A stretch of 64,000 nucleotides of DNA from Flectonema sp. DT1601 (lineage: Eukaryota > Euglenozoa > Diplonemea > Diplonemida > Diplonemidae): NCBI GenBank assembly GCA_964019425.1, contig OZ025780.1, positions 824,001 through 888,000 on the forward strand. Direction: 5' to 3'. Made by a program: the position numbers and the translations under genes. Position 1 is the stretch's first letter; the number at the start of each line of letters is the position of its first letter. The notes beneath the pieces are model-generated. The model was not told where the DNA came from and did no database searches. It worked only from the letters and a program-made list of their open reading frames with translations. Below, piece by piece: positions 20,723 through 30,829 of the stretch.

Positions 20723-21285
20723 TTAGTGCCTGCTGTCGGCTTCGCGCGTCAACAAAAAAGAAAAGTCATCGAATCAAAGGACGCAAAGTCCTCCTTCAAG
20801 AGATTTACTGTAGGCTGCAAGAGATTAGTGCTGCGAATGAGAGGTTGAGAGTTGCTAGTCAGGCGGCTGCTGGGCTTCAGAATCCGTCATTTGTACAACC
20901 TCCGATATTAACGAGACCTATTCACTGGGCGTACTTTATCACTCAGGCTTTTGAAAAGCTTCGTGGAATTCGAGACTATCGTTCTCCAACATCAATCAGA
21001 TCATTTACGAAGGCACTCACTTGGATGGTTCCATGTCTTCTTGCTCCGTACTTCTCGTGGGTAGCACACGACTATCAAATTTGGGCCGCCTACTTCGTCT
21101 GTGCGTTCGTTACTATCATTCTCTCAGCTTTGAGAGATGTTCAGGATTTCGGTGAGAATCCTTTCCTTCCAATTGGAGAAGATGATATTGATAATTTGAA
21201 TCTCAAAGACTTAAATTTAAAATGGGAAACTCAAACGATTCAATCTGTGTGGCCACCGTTTACAAATAACTCATTCGAGCATTAG
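20723..21285 (+). pseudogene. truncated bestrophin-like copy (unit 2)
   Basis: Remnant of the gene at 16805-17896. A short piece of the N-terminal coding region (GCTGTCGGCTTCGC) is fused to the coding sequence from about 17344, so ~470 bases are missing. The deletion leaves no in-frame ATG before the preserved 146-codon 3' frame. Eighteen bases encoding PPPEPPAM near the end are also lost. It cannot make the channel domain. Confidence 0.85.
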
Positions 21286-21367
21286 ACAAAAAGAGTTAAC
21301 AATCTGACTTGAGAAACTGCTGCATTTTGAAAAAATACAAATAGTCCGCACAATTAGATTATTTTTT

Positions 21368-21493
21368 GTACCGACGTAGTCGGAGAAGAAACTATTCAGA
21401 TTGAAAGCCGATATTTCTTATGGTCATCATGATTTATGTGCCACAGGATTTTGTCTGCGTTCAACGAAATATAAGGCTAATCTGAATGATTTT
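21368..21493 (+). mobile_element. solo terminal region of a VIPER-like tyrosine-recombinase retroelement (unit 2)
   Basis: This ~126-bp stretch aligns collinearly with the terminal repeats at 44776-44625 (minus strand): CCGACGTAGTCGGAGAAGAA, ACTATTCAGATT, AGCCGATATTT, TGTGCCACAG, then AAATATAAGGCTAATCTGAATG. That is the order B1-A2-B2 with the coding part missing. The same spacer position in unit 1 (17973) lacks it, so it is an insertion into the ancestor of units 2 and 3. Confidence 0.75.
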
Positions 21494-21645
21494 CTTTTTT
21501 TTTGCTCCGATTGTAGTAAAACTATAAACTGATGCCTTATTAGTCTGAATTGATTCCTCCTTCTTTCAGATTCGTTACAAAAACACTTGTGATTTGATGT
21601 ATTTCTTTTTTTGTTTTTTCAGCGATCTATACTCACCCCGCCAAA

Positions 21646-23368
21646 ATGGAAACCGAAGCCGAAGTCAAGGAGTACTTTAAGAAGCAGGGATTGAATGACA
21701 TCATCAACGACGTGTTGGCGTCAATGGCCGCAGAGAGCCCAACTGATGTCTGGGAAGGTTTGAAGAACGCTTTAGACGAAGCCAAGTACAAGAGAATTAA
21801 ATTGGGTTCAAAGGCCAGCAGCGGAGACAGACACGCTGATGGAGACATCGCTGTGATTGGAATGGCAGTAATGGGACAGAACTTGATCATGAACATGGCT
21901 GATAATGGTTACAAGGTTATCGCATGGAACCGTTCCAAGGAGAAGGTCGATGACTTCGTTGAGAATGGTGCTGCCCACGGAGTAGCAAATGTTGTCGGAG
22001 CCAGCTCAACTGAAGACATGTGCAGACGTTTAAAGCGTCCAAGAAAGGTGATGTTGATGGTTAAAGCCGGACAGCCAGTTGACGACTTCATCGATCAGTT
22101 GATCCCTTACCTTGAGGCTGGTGACATCATCATCGATGGTGGAAACTCTCACTTCCCAGACAGCATTCGTCGTACCAAGTCCCTCGCCAAAAAGGGTCTT
22201 CACTTCGTGGGAGCTGGAGTGTCAGGTGGAGAAGAAGGAGCCAGATATGGTCCATCGATCATGCCTGGTGGTTCCGCCGAGGCATGGCCACACTTGAGAC
22301 CAATCTTCCAGGCTATTTCAGCCAAGGTTGGTGACGAATCATGTTGTGACTGGGTAGGACAAGATGGTGCTGGTCATTACGTAAAGATGGTTCACAACGG
22401 TATCGAATACGGTGACATGCAGATCATCTGTGAGGTTTACCAATTCATGAGAGATGTTATGAAGTTGGAATGCGATGAGATGGCAGAAATCTTCAACGAG
22501 TACAACAAGGGAGACCTTGAGTCTTACCTGGTTGAGATCACTGCCAACATCCTCGCGTTTAAGGACACCGACAACACTCCACTTGTTGAGAAGATTCGTG
22601 ACACCGCTGGCCAGAAGGGAACTGGAAAGTGGACCGGAATTGAAGCCTTAGACTTGGGTGTTCCTCTCACCCTCATTGGTGAATCCGTCTTTTCCCGTTG
22701 TCTGTCATCACTCAAGGACGAGAGAGTGAGAGCTTCAGCCATTTTGAAGTCCACAACAGCCTCATCGTACGAATTCAAGGGAAACAAGAAGAGCTTCGTC
22801 GACAAGCTTGGAAAGGCACTTCTTGCATCAAAGATCGTATCTTACGCTCAGGGATTTATGCTCCTCAAGGCTGCTGCTGCTGAGCACGGATGGACTCTCA
22901 ACTATGGAGCTATTGCTTTGATGTGGAGAGGTGGATGCATTATCAGATCTACTTTCTTAGGAAAGATTAAGGAAGCCTTTGAGTCACACACCAACTTGGA
23001 ATCCCTCCTCACCGATGACTTCTTCAGAGACAAAATCGCTGAATGTGAAGAAGCTTGGAGAGACGTCGTCGGGGAAGCTACTCGCGCCGGAGTTCCTGTC
23101 CCAACTCTCTCAACTGCACTCTCATTCTGGGACGGGTACCGTACTGCTCGTCTTCCTGCTAACTTGCTTCAGGTTTGTTATTATTTATTACGCGGATTTT
23201 TTATCATCGTCCTTCCTTAGAATTAAAAACAAATCAAAACAATGACAGGCTCAAAGAGATTACTTCGGAGCTCACACCTACGAGCTTTTGGACAGCCCAG
23301 GAAAGTACCACCACACGAACTGGACTGGAAAGGGAGGAAACATCTCTTCAACTCAGTACAACAAGTAA
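21646..23368 (+). CDS. 6-phosphogluconate dehydrogenase, copy 2
   Basis: join(21646..23172, 23249..23368), 548 aa, same protein as copy 1 including the RIIa-like extension and the 76-nt intron. The upstream 5' flank differs from copy 1 (TTTTTTTGTTTTTTCAG, AG 21621-21622). Identical coding sequence with a different promoter-proximal flank points to recent duplication or ongoing homogenisation. Confidence 0.95.
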
Positions 23369-24227
23369 TTACTATCACGGAATTCATTTTGAAAAGTTGG
23401 CTTACATCCTTGTGGTGATCTATTATTTTTGCAACAAGTGAAGTAGGAAGATAAAACTGAGTATGATGTGATCCAGTTTATTATTATTATTTTTTTGTTT
23501 TTACAAAAACAGACTTGCGAGGTAAACAAAAATTTCTTTTGAAAAGAAAAACCAAAAAAAATCGCACGAACACCACAACTGCCTGAGTTTGGCTGAAGAG
23601 CCTCAAATAGGAAGCCGGTGCTGCCATTTTTTGAACATATACATTGTGATGATGCTAGAGTGCAAGAAAAGAAGGAAGGAAAAAAGAAAAGAAAAAGCAC
23701 GGACTACAAGCAGCCAGCACTGTCTCACCAGAGTTGTCCCAGTCCTGGTTGAGCATATAAAAAAATATCCTCCCCTCTCCCCTGCATCCTTAGTGACTTG
23801 GTAAATCTGTGCTAGGGGGTGCTTTGGTCCCCTTCACGATTTCTTTTTTTTAATTTATTCATTTTTTAAAATAATTCTTTTGGTTTTGAATCGGGGGCCT
23901 GAAGTTGGTTGCCGTTGTTTAGTCTGGTTTGGATTTCTGCGTACCAAAATGTCAATTCTTGCCGGATATCTTCAGGTGAACTGTCAGGAATCCATCACTT
24001 CCAACGCTGTTAAAGCAAGCTTACGATTATACAAAAAAAAAAAAAAAGGTTTTTTTTTTTTTTTTTTTTTTTTGATGATACAACTAATAATATAGCAAAT
24101 GAAAAAGAAAAAAGGATTTGAAAATGACCCGTACTATCTCGAAGAAGAGAAAATCTTTTTCAAAAAAAAAAAAATAATATACAATAAATTTTTTAAGTAA
24201 CTTTACACGCACTAAAGACATACGTCG
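23369..24227. other. spacer of repeat unit 2
   Basis: Copy of 19864-20722. No gene. Confidence 0.7.
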
Positions 24228-24790
24228 TTAGTGCCTGCTGTCGGCTTCGCGCGTCAACAAAAAAGAAAAGTCATCGAATCAAAGGACGCAAAGTCCTCCT
24301 TCAAGAGATTTACTGTAGGCTGCAAGAGATTAGTGCTGCGAATGAGAGGTTGAGAGTTGCTAGTCAGGCGGCTGCTGGGCTTCAGAATCCGTCATTTGTA
24401 CAACCTCCGATATTAACGAGACCTATTCACTGGGCGTACTTTATCACTCAGGCTTTTGAAAAGCTTCGTGGAATTCGAGACTATCGTTCTCCAACATCAA
24501 TCAGATCATTTACGAAGGCACTCACTTGGATGGTTCCATGTCTTCTTGCTCCGTACTTCTCGTGGGTAGCACACGACTATCAAATTTGGGCCGCCTACTT
24601 CGTCTGTGCGTTCGTTACTATCATTCTCTCAGCTTTGAGAGATGTTCAGGATTTCGGTGAGAATCCTTTCCTTCCAATTGGAGAAGATGATATTGATAAT
24701 TTGAATCTCAAAGACTTAAATTTAAAATGGGAAACTCAAACGATTCAATCTGTGTGGCCACCGTTTACAAATAACTCATTCGAGCATTAG
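24228..24790 (+). pseudogene. truncated bestrophin-like copy (unit 3)
   Basis: Same remnant as at 20723-21285, with the same deletion joint and the same 18-base loss. It was therefore amplified together with unit 2. Confidence 0.85.
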
Positions 24791-24872
24791 ACAAAAAGAG
24801 TTAACAATCTGACTTGAGAAACTGCTGCATTTTGAAAAAATACAAATAGTCCGCACAATTAGATTATTTTTT

Positions 24873-24998
24873 GTACCGACGTAGTCGGAGAAGAAACTAT
24901 TCAGATTGAAAGCCGATATTTCTTATGGTCATCATGATTTATGTGCCACAGGATTTTGTCTGCGTTCAACGAAATATAAGGCTAATCTGAATGATTTT
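24873..24998 (+). mobile_element. solo terminal region of a VIPER-like retroelement (unit 3)
   Basis: Second copy of the fragment at 21368-21493, displaced by exactly 3505 bp. It arose by unit duplication and not by a separate insertion. Confidence 0.75.
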
Positions 24999-25150
24999 CT
25001 TTTTTTTTGCTCCGATTGTAGTAAAACTATAAACTGATGCCTTATTAGTCTGAATTGATTCCTCCTTCTTTCAGATTCGTTACAAAAACACTTGTGATTT
25101 GATGTATTTCTTTTTTTGTTTTTTCAGCGATCTATACTCACCCCGCCAAA

Positions 25151-26873
25151 ATGGAAACCGAAGCCGAAGTCAAGGAGTACTTTAAGAAGCAGGGATTGAA
25201 TGACATCATCAACGACGTGTTGGCGTCAATGGCCGCAGAGAGCCCAACTGATGTCTGGGAAGGTTTGAAGAACGCTTTAGACGAAGCCAAGTACAAGAGA
25301 ATTAAATTGGGTTCAAAGGCCAGCAGCGGAGACAGACACGCTGATGGAGACATCGCTGTGATTGGAATGGCAGTAATGGGACAGAACTTGATCATGAACA
25401 TGGCTGATAATGGTTACAAGGTTATCGCATGGAACCGTTCCAAGGAGAAGGTCGATGACTTCGTTGAGAATGGTGCTGCCCACGGAGTAGCAAATGTTGT
25501 CGGAGCCAGCTCAACTGAAGACATGTGCAGACGTTTAAAGCGTCCAAGAAAGGTGATGTTGATGGTTAAAGCCGGACAGCCAGTTGACGACTTCATCGAT
25601 CAGTTGATCCCTTACCTTGAGGCTGGTGACATCATCATCGATGGTGGAAACTCTCACTTCCCAGACAGCATTCGTCGTACCAAGTCCCTCGCCAAAAAGG
25701 GTCTTCACTTCGTGGGAGCTGGAGTGTCAGGTGGAGAAGAAGGAGCCAGATATGGTCCATCGATCATGCCTGGTGGTTCCGCCGAGGCATGGCCACACTT
25801 GAGACCAATCTTCCAGGCTATTTCAGCCAAGGTTGGTGACGAATCATGTTGTGACTGGGTAGGACAAGATGGTGCTGGTCATTACGTAAAGATGGTTCAC
25901 AACGGTATCGAATACGGTGACATGCAGATCATCTGTGAGGTTTACCAATTCATGAGAGATGTTATGAAGTTGGAATGCGATGAGATGGCAGAAATCTTCA
26001 ACGAGTACAACAAGGGAGACCTTGAGTCTTACCTGGTTGAGATCACTGCCAACATCCTCGCGTTTAAGGACACCGACAACACTCCACTTGTTGAGAAGAT
26101 TCGTGACACCGCTGGCCAGAAGGGAACTGGAAAGTGGACCGGAATTGAAGCCTTAGACTTGGGTGTTCCTCTCACCCTCATTGGTGAATCCGTCTTTTCC
26201 CGTTGTCTGTCATCACTCAAGGACGAGAGAGTGAGAGCTTCAGCCATTTTGAAGTCCACAACAGCCTCATCGTACGAATTCAAGGGAAACAAGAAGAGCT
26301 TCGTCGACAAGCTTGGAAAGGCACTTCTTGCATCAAAGATCGTATCTTACGCTCAGGGATTTATGCTCCTCAAGGCTGCTGCTGCTGAGCACGGATGGAC
26401 TCTCAACTATGGAGCTATTGCTTTGATGTGGAGAGGTGGATGCATTATCAGATCTACTTTCTTAGGAAAGATTAAGGAAGCCTTTGAGTCACACACCAAC
26501 TTGGAATCCCTCCTCACCGATGACTTCTTCAGAGACAAAATCGCTGAATGTGAAGAAGCTTGGAGAGACGTCGTCGGGGAAGCTACTCGCGCCGGAGTTC
26601 CTGTCCCAACTCTCTCAACTGCACTCTCATTCTGGGACGGGTACCGTACTGCTCGTCTTCCTGCTAACTTGCTTCAGGTTTGTTATTATTTATTACGCGG
26701 ATTTTTTATCATCGTCCTTCCTTAGAATTAAAAACAAATCAAAACAATGACAGGCTCAAAGAGATTACTTCGGAGCTCACACCTACGAGCTTTTGGACAG
26801 CCCAGGAAAGTACCACCACACGAACTGGACTGGAAAGGGAGGAAACATCTCTTCAACTCAGTACAACAAGTAA
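25151..26873 (+). CDS. 6-phosphogluconate dehydrogenase, copy 3
   Basis: join(25151..26677, 26754..26873), 548 aa, same protein as copies 1 and 2. The acceptor AG is at 25126-25127. It is the last gene of the array; its 3' flank starts to diverge from the other units ~120 bases after the stop, mostly by length changes in poly-A runs. Confidence 0.95.
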
Positions 26874-28269
26874 TTACTATCACGGAATTCATTTTGAAAA
26901 GTTGGCTTACATCCTTGTGGTGATCTATTATTTTTGCAACAAGTGAAGTAGGAAGATAAAACTGAGTATGATGTGATCCAGTTTATTATTATTATTTTGT
27001 TTTTACAAAAACAGATTTGCGAGGTAAACAAAAAAAAATTTTGAAAAGAAAAAAAAAAAAAAAAAAAAAAGAATGACAAACAAAAAAACCAAAAAAAATC
27101 GCACGAACACCGCAACTGCCTGAGTTTGGCTGAAGAGCCCTCAAATAGGAAGCCGGTGCTGCTATTTTTTGAACATATACATTGTGATGATGCTAGAGTG
27201 CAAGAAAAGAAGAAAAAAAAAAGAAAAAGCACGGACTACAAGCAGCCAGCACTGTCTCACCAGAGTAGTCCCAGTCCTGGTTGAGCATATAAAAAAAATA
27301 TCCTCCCCTCTCCCCTGCATCCTTAGTGACTTGGTAAATCTGTGCTAGGGGGTGCTTTGGTCCCCTTCACGATTTCTTTTTTTTAATTTATTCATTTTTT
27401 AAAATAATTCTTTTGGTTTTGAATCGGGGGCCTGAAGTTGGTTGCCGTTGTTTAGTCTGGTTTGGCTGCGTACCAAAATGTCAATTCTTGCCGGATATCT
27501 TCAGGTGAACTGTCAGGAATCCATCACTTCCAACGCTGTTAAAGCAAGCTTACGATTATACAAAAAAAAAAATAAAATAAAAAATAACTTTTTTTTTTTG
27601 ATGATACAACTAATAATATAGCAAATGAAAAAAAAAAAAAAGATTTGAAAATGACCCGTACTATCTCGAAGAAGAGAAAACTTTTTTCGGAAAAAAAAAT
27701 AACATACAATAAAAGTTACTTTAAAAAGTTTTTAAAAAGAAAAAATAAAAAGACCAAAGGCCGTTGGTACTCAGTTCCCAATTTGCTGAACCCACGTGGC
27801 CAGATCCTCTCTCTTATTTTCCATTTTTTTAAATTGCGTTTGTTAGCCTTCCCCGGGTCCTCATTTTTCTTGTTCTGATTAAAAGAAGAACCACATATGA
27901 GAACACAAACCCAAAAATAAAATATTACGTCTTTCTGTGGGGACACTACCTATTTCGAAAAAAAAAAAAAAAAAGAAGAGAAAGAAGAAGAAAAACAAAA
28001 AAAGAAAAAAAAAATGAGAATGAAGTTCACCAATGAGACGAAAATAAATTAAAAAAAAAGAGGCCCCGTTTGGCTAAGTTGAAAATTGCATAAAACCGAT
28101 GTGCGTGTAGCCCGCAGGCATAGCTCTTTGATAAAGATGTTACTTTGTTTAAAAGTTTTTTTTTTTTTTTTAAATCGTTACAGGATAACTCCAAAAACTA
28201 ATAAACCTTTTCGTGCAGTGAAGTTAGAGAATAATTAATTTATTATCCTCTTTTAGCAATCACACAATT
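26874..28269. other. end of the 6PGDH array and A-rich spacer
   Basis: 26874-27722 is a diverged copy of the unit 3' flank. From there to 28269 the sequence is unique and A-rich (poly-A 27957-27974). It ends in TTATCCTCTTTTAG (AG 28255-28256) before the cyclase array. No gene is seen. Confidence 0.7.
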
Positions 28270-30480
28270 ATGAGCTGCACATTTTACTTCAAACTGTTCT
28301 ACTTGGCAACCGATTCGGCAGAAGACAAACGTAACTGTAAAGTTCTAGTTTCAATATGTACATTCGCGCTTATTCTATCACTGTTCGCCTCAATATTTGA
28401 GAGTCCGAGCAAGGCATCAAATATCTCAAGTTGGATAGCCTGCTCATGTTCGATGTTATTTTTAATAAAATGGTTTGTGACGAAGAAACAAACAGACTTT
28501 GATAAGATGCTCTGCATGTTATTCTATCTCTATTTCATATTATTTTCTGACATCCTTAACGCGAGTGAAATGCGGGATCCGATATGGCCCGCTGCTGTAT
28601 TAATAGTTGATGTAATACTAACCTGTAGAATGAAGAATGGACTTGGTAAAACAGTAGTTATTTCGGTAACCGTTTATCTTTTTATTGTTGCTATTGAGCG
28701 GGCAAGTCGCTTCGGACTCTACGACCTCGTTGGTAAGAAGATGCGAGGCTTTCGAGGATGTTTCAGTGCCACACCTGAAGAGATTGCTGCCACTCCTTGC
28801 AAACAAGACATCACATCATCCCTTTCATTTTCTGTCTTTTACATTGGAGTGTTTTTAATTGATTTCTACTGCACTCGTAGCTTCGCTGAAGGAATGCACA
28901 GGGAGAAAGCTAAGCTCGAGTCGAGTATCTCTCTGGCTGAGTCAGTCGTTTCTGATCTGGTGCGCTTCGATCTCGATGAGGCGGGACAGCGAATTGATAT
29001 GGAAAGCATTACTCCCCTCACTGAAACCCTCAGTCAGCTACTTCGAAACCTTCATCAGTACCGTCCTTACCTGCCGGACTCGTTGTTCGCAGAAGAAGTT
29101 CGCTACTCTGATCAGGCGCTGCCTCCGTCAGGACCTTCAGCAGCTATACTATTCACAGACATCAAATCCTCGACTGCCATGTGGGAAGCTGCTCCCGACG
29201 CGATGAAGAAGGCGCTCAAGACACACAACAACATCATCAGAAGTTGTGTGTTGGCCTTTCGTGGGTACGAAGTGAAGACAATCGGTGATTCATTCATGGT
29301 TGCCTTCGAAGCTTTGGCTGACGGGTGTGCATTCGCGATGGAAGTGCAAGAACGTCTCGCGGAGGCCACGTGGCCGAGTGATTTGAAACTTCCTCCATCG
29401 ATGGAGAGTCAAGGATGGAAGGGAATCACAATTAGAATTGGTCTTCACTACGGGGAGGTAGAGACTGAAGTTGGTGAAGTTAGTGGCCGTACGGACTACT
29501 TTGGCCGAACAGTGAACAGGGCAGCTCGACTCGAAAGCGTGTGTTCACCTGGAGGGGTAGCCATCGACTGCTCTTTGTTGGATCAAGTTGAGTTGTCGGA
29601 AGGGTGGCACGCAACACGAATATCAAAGACTTTGAAAGGAATTGATGAGCAACCCGTCAGCATCGCTATTTTAGTAAAAAGAATATTCTTGGATTCCATT
29701 TCTGATATGAGTTCTGTGACTGACTCAATTGTACGCTGCAGTTCCAATAAAGTAGCACTCGAACTGGTACAGAAGAAAGGTGCGACCACTTGTACTGTCC
29801 GCCTGGAGTGTCAGATTGAAGAGGAGGGATTTGAGCTGCGAATCAACAACGCATTGGGGAAGGCGATTCTCTGCACGGAGATGTCTGAGGGATCGATTGT
29901 CACGTTGTTGTCGTCTTCCATTACGATCGGATGGAACACTGCTCGAGTTTCGTCATCGCATGTAGAAAACGGATTGCGGTTCGTGTCTCTCATGCACGCT
30001 AACTTCTCATCATCGAGTGAGGTCTTCATCGGACTGTCATCCAGTGCTGTTCATTGTGGAAGGGTTGGGACGAGGGATCAGCGATTCGTTACGGTATTCG
30101 GAAGTTGTGTTAACTTGTGTGGGTTGCTTAGTCAGGCCAGTTATGATATCGGAGCCTTTGCACTCACAACAACAACTGAACAGTCTCCACGCTATCCATT
30201 TCAACGCCCAATCGATTGCTGGAATGACAGAGTTGAGGGACCACTTCTTGTTTGTGAACTTCACGTTGAAGGATTAAAGGAACAGTTTACCGCATACTCA
30301 TCGATCATACGTGATTGTGTAGACGAACCGATCGTCGAATGGGGATGGAGTGATGACTACTGGGATGCATTCCATCGACGTGACTGGGAAGCGATCGATG
30401 ATGTGAGGTCAAAGGAAGATCTGATACTGAAGAAAGTTACAGAAATGTTTCGAAAGGGGAAATCTTTAAGACAGAGTTGA
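28270..30480 (+). CDS. class III adenylate cyclase, six-TM, copy 1
   Basis: 736 aa. Six membrane helices (~25-215) with short loops are followed by a helical signalling linker and a class III catalytic domain (~287-450). Metal-binding Asp residues are in ILFTDIKSST (~297) and TIGDSFM (~338). The adenine-selecting Lys and Asp are in EVKTIGD and RTDYFGR, and the transition-state Asn/Arg in GRTVNRAARLE. A second, degenerate cyclase-like domain (~530-680) retains GRVGTRDQRFVTVFGSCVN but lacks metal Asp and the transition-state Arg, so it is probably regulatory. It makes cAMP at a membrane, possibly ciliary. First of three tandem copies; acceptor AG 28255-28256. Confidence 0.9.
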   Translation: MSCTFYFKLFYLATDSAEDKRNCKVLVSICTFALILSLFASIFESPSKASNISSWIACSCSMLFLIKWFVTKKQTDFDKMLCMLFYLYFILFSDILNASEMRDPIWPAAVLIVDVILTCRMKNGLGKTVVISVTVYLFIVAIERASRFGLYDLVGKKMRGFRGCFSATPEEIAATPCKQDITSSLSFSVFYIGVFLIDFYCTRSFAEGMHREKAKLESSISLAESVVSDLVRFDLDEAGQRIDMESITPLTETLSQLLRNLHQYRPYLPDSLFAEEVRYSDQALPPSGPSAAILFTDIKSSTAMWEAAPDAMKKALKTHNNIIRSCVLAFRGYEVKTIGDSFMVAFEALADGCAFAMEVQERLAEATWPSDLKLPPSMESQGWKGITIRIGLHYGEVETEVGEVSGRTDYFGRTVNRAARLESVCSPGGVAIDCSLLDQVELSEGWHATRISKTLKGIDEQPVSIAILVKRIFLDSISDMSSVTDSIVRCSSNKVALELVQKKGATTCTVRLECQIEEEGFELRINNALGKAILCTEMSEGSIVTLLSSSITIGWNTARVSSSHVENGLRFVSLMHANFSSSSEVFIGLSSSAVHCGRVGTRDQRFVTVFGSCVNLCGLLSQASYDIGAFALTTTTEQSPRYPFQRPIDCWNDRVEGPLLVCELHVEGLKEQFTAYSSIIRDCVDEPIVEWGWSDDYWDAFHRRDWEAIDDVRSKEDLILKKVTEMFRKGKSLRQS

Positions 30481-30829
30481 GCTATTGCCCGCATTTCGTT
30501 GTTTTATACCCGCCAAGTATTCAGCTGTCGCGGCTTTCTAGCCCCGTGTTTTGCTGCTGATTCTGTTTTCGTGTTTTATAACTTTCGAGCATCTTCTCTT
30601 CTACGGAACAGACAACACACAATTAGATTGCATCTCTGTAGGACATTTCATTTTTGAGTTAGCTTATTGACGTTGTGAATACTCATTAAAAGATGAGAGT
30701 GAAGGATATGATTTTTCATGTGTTTTCAACAGGCAGTCATATTTACAAACATCGAAGCTGTTGTCTCTGAACTTTTTCTGATTAATTTAATGTTGTCAAC
30801 CTGAATAGCTTCCCCTTCTACCCCCAGTC
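30481..30829. other. intergenic between cyclases 1 and 2
   Basis: Unique AT-rich spacer ending in CTTCCCCTTCTACCCCCAG (AG 30826-30827), directly before the next ATG. No gene. Confidence 0.6.

Larger units (their letters stand above)
17341..27722 (+). repeat. tandem array of 3505-bp units carrying 6PGDH
   Basis: Three units each contain the 3' part of the bestrophin-like gene, a spacer, 6PGDH and its 3' flank. The 6PGDH starts are exactly 3505 bp apart (18141, 21646, 25151). Units 2 and 3 look identical over their full length. Unit 1 differs upstream of 6PGDH: it has the intact bestrophin-like gene and no retroelement fragment. The 3' flank of unit 3 diverges through poly-A changes after about 26990 and homology ends near 27722. 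Confidence 0.9.
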
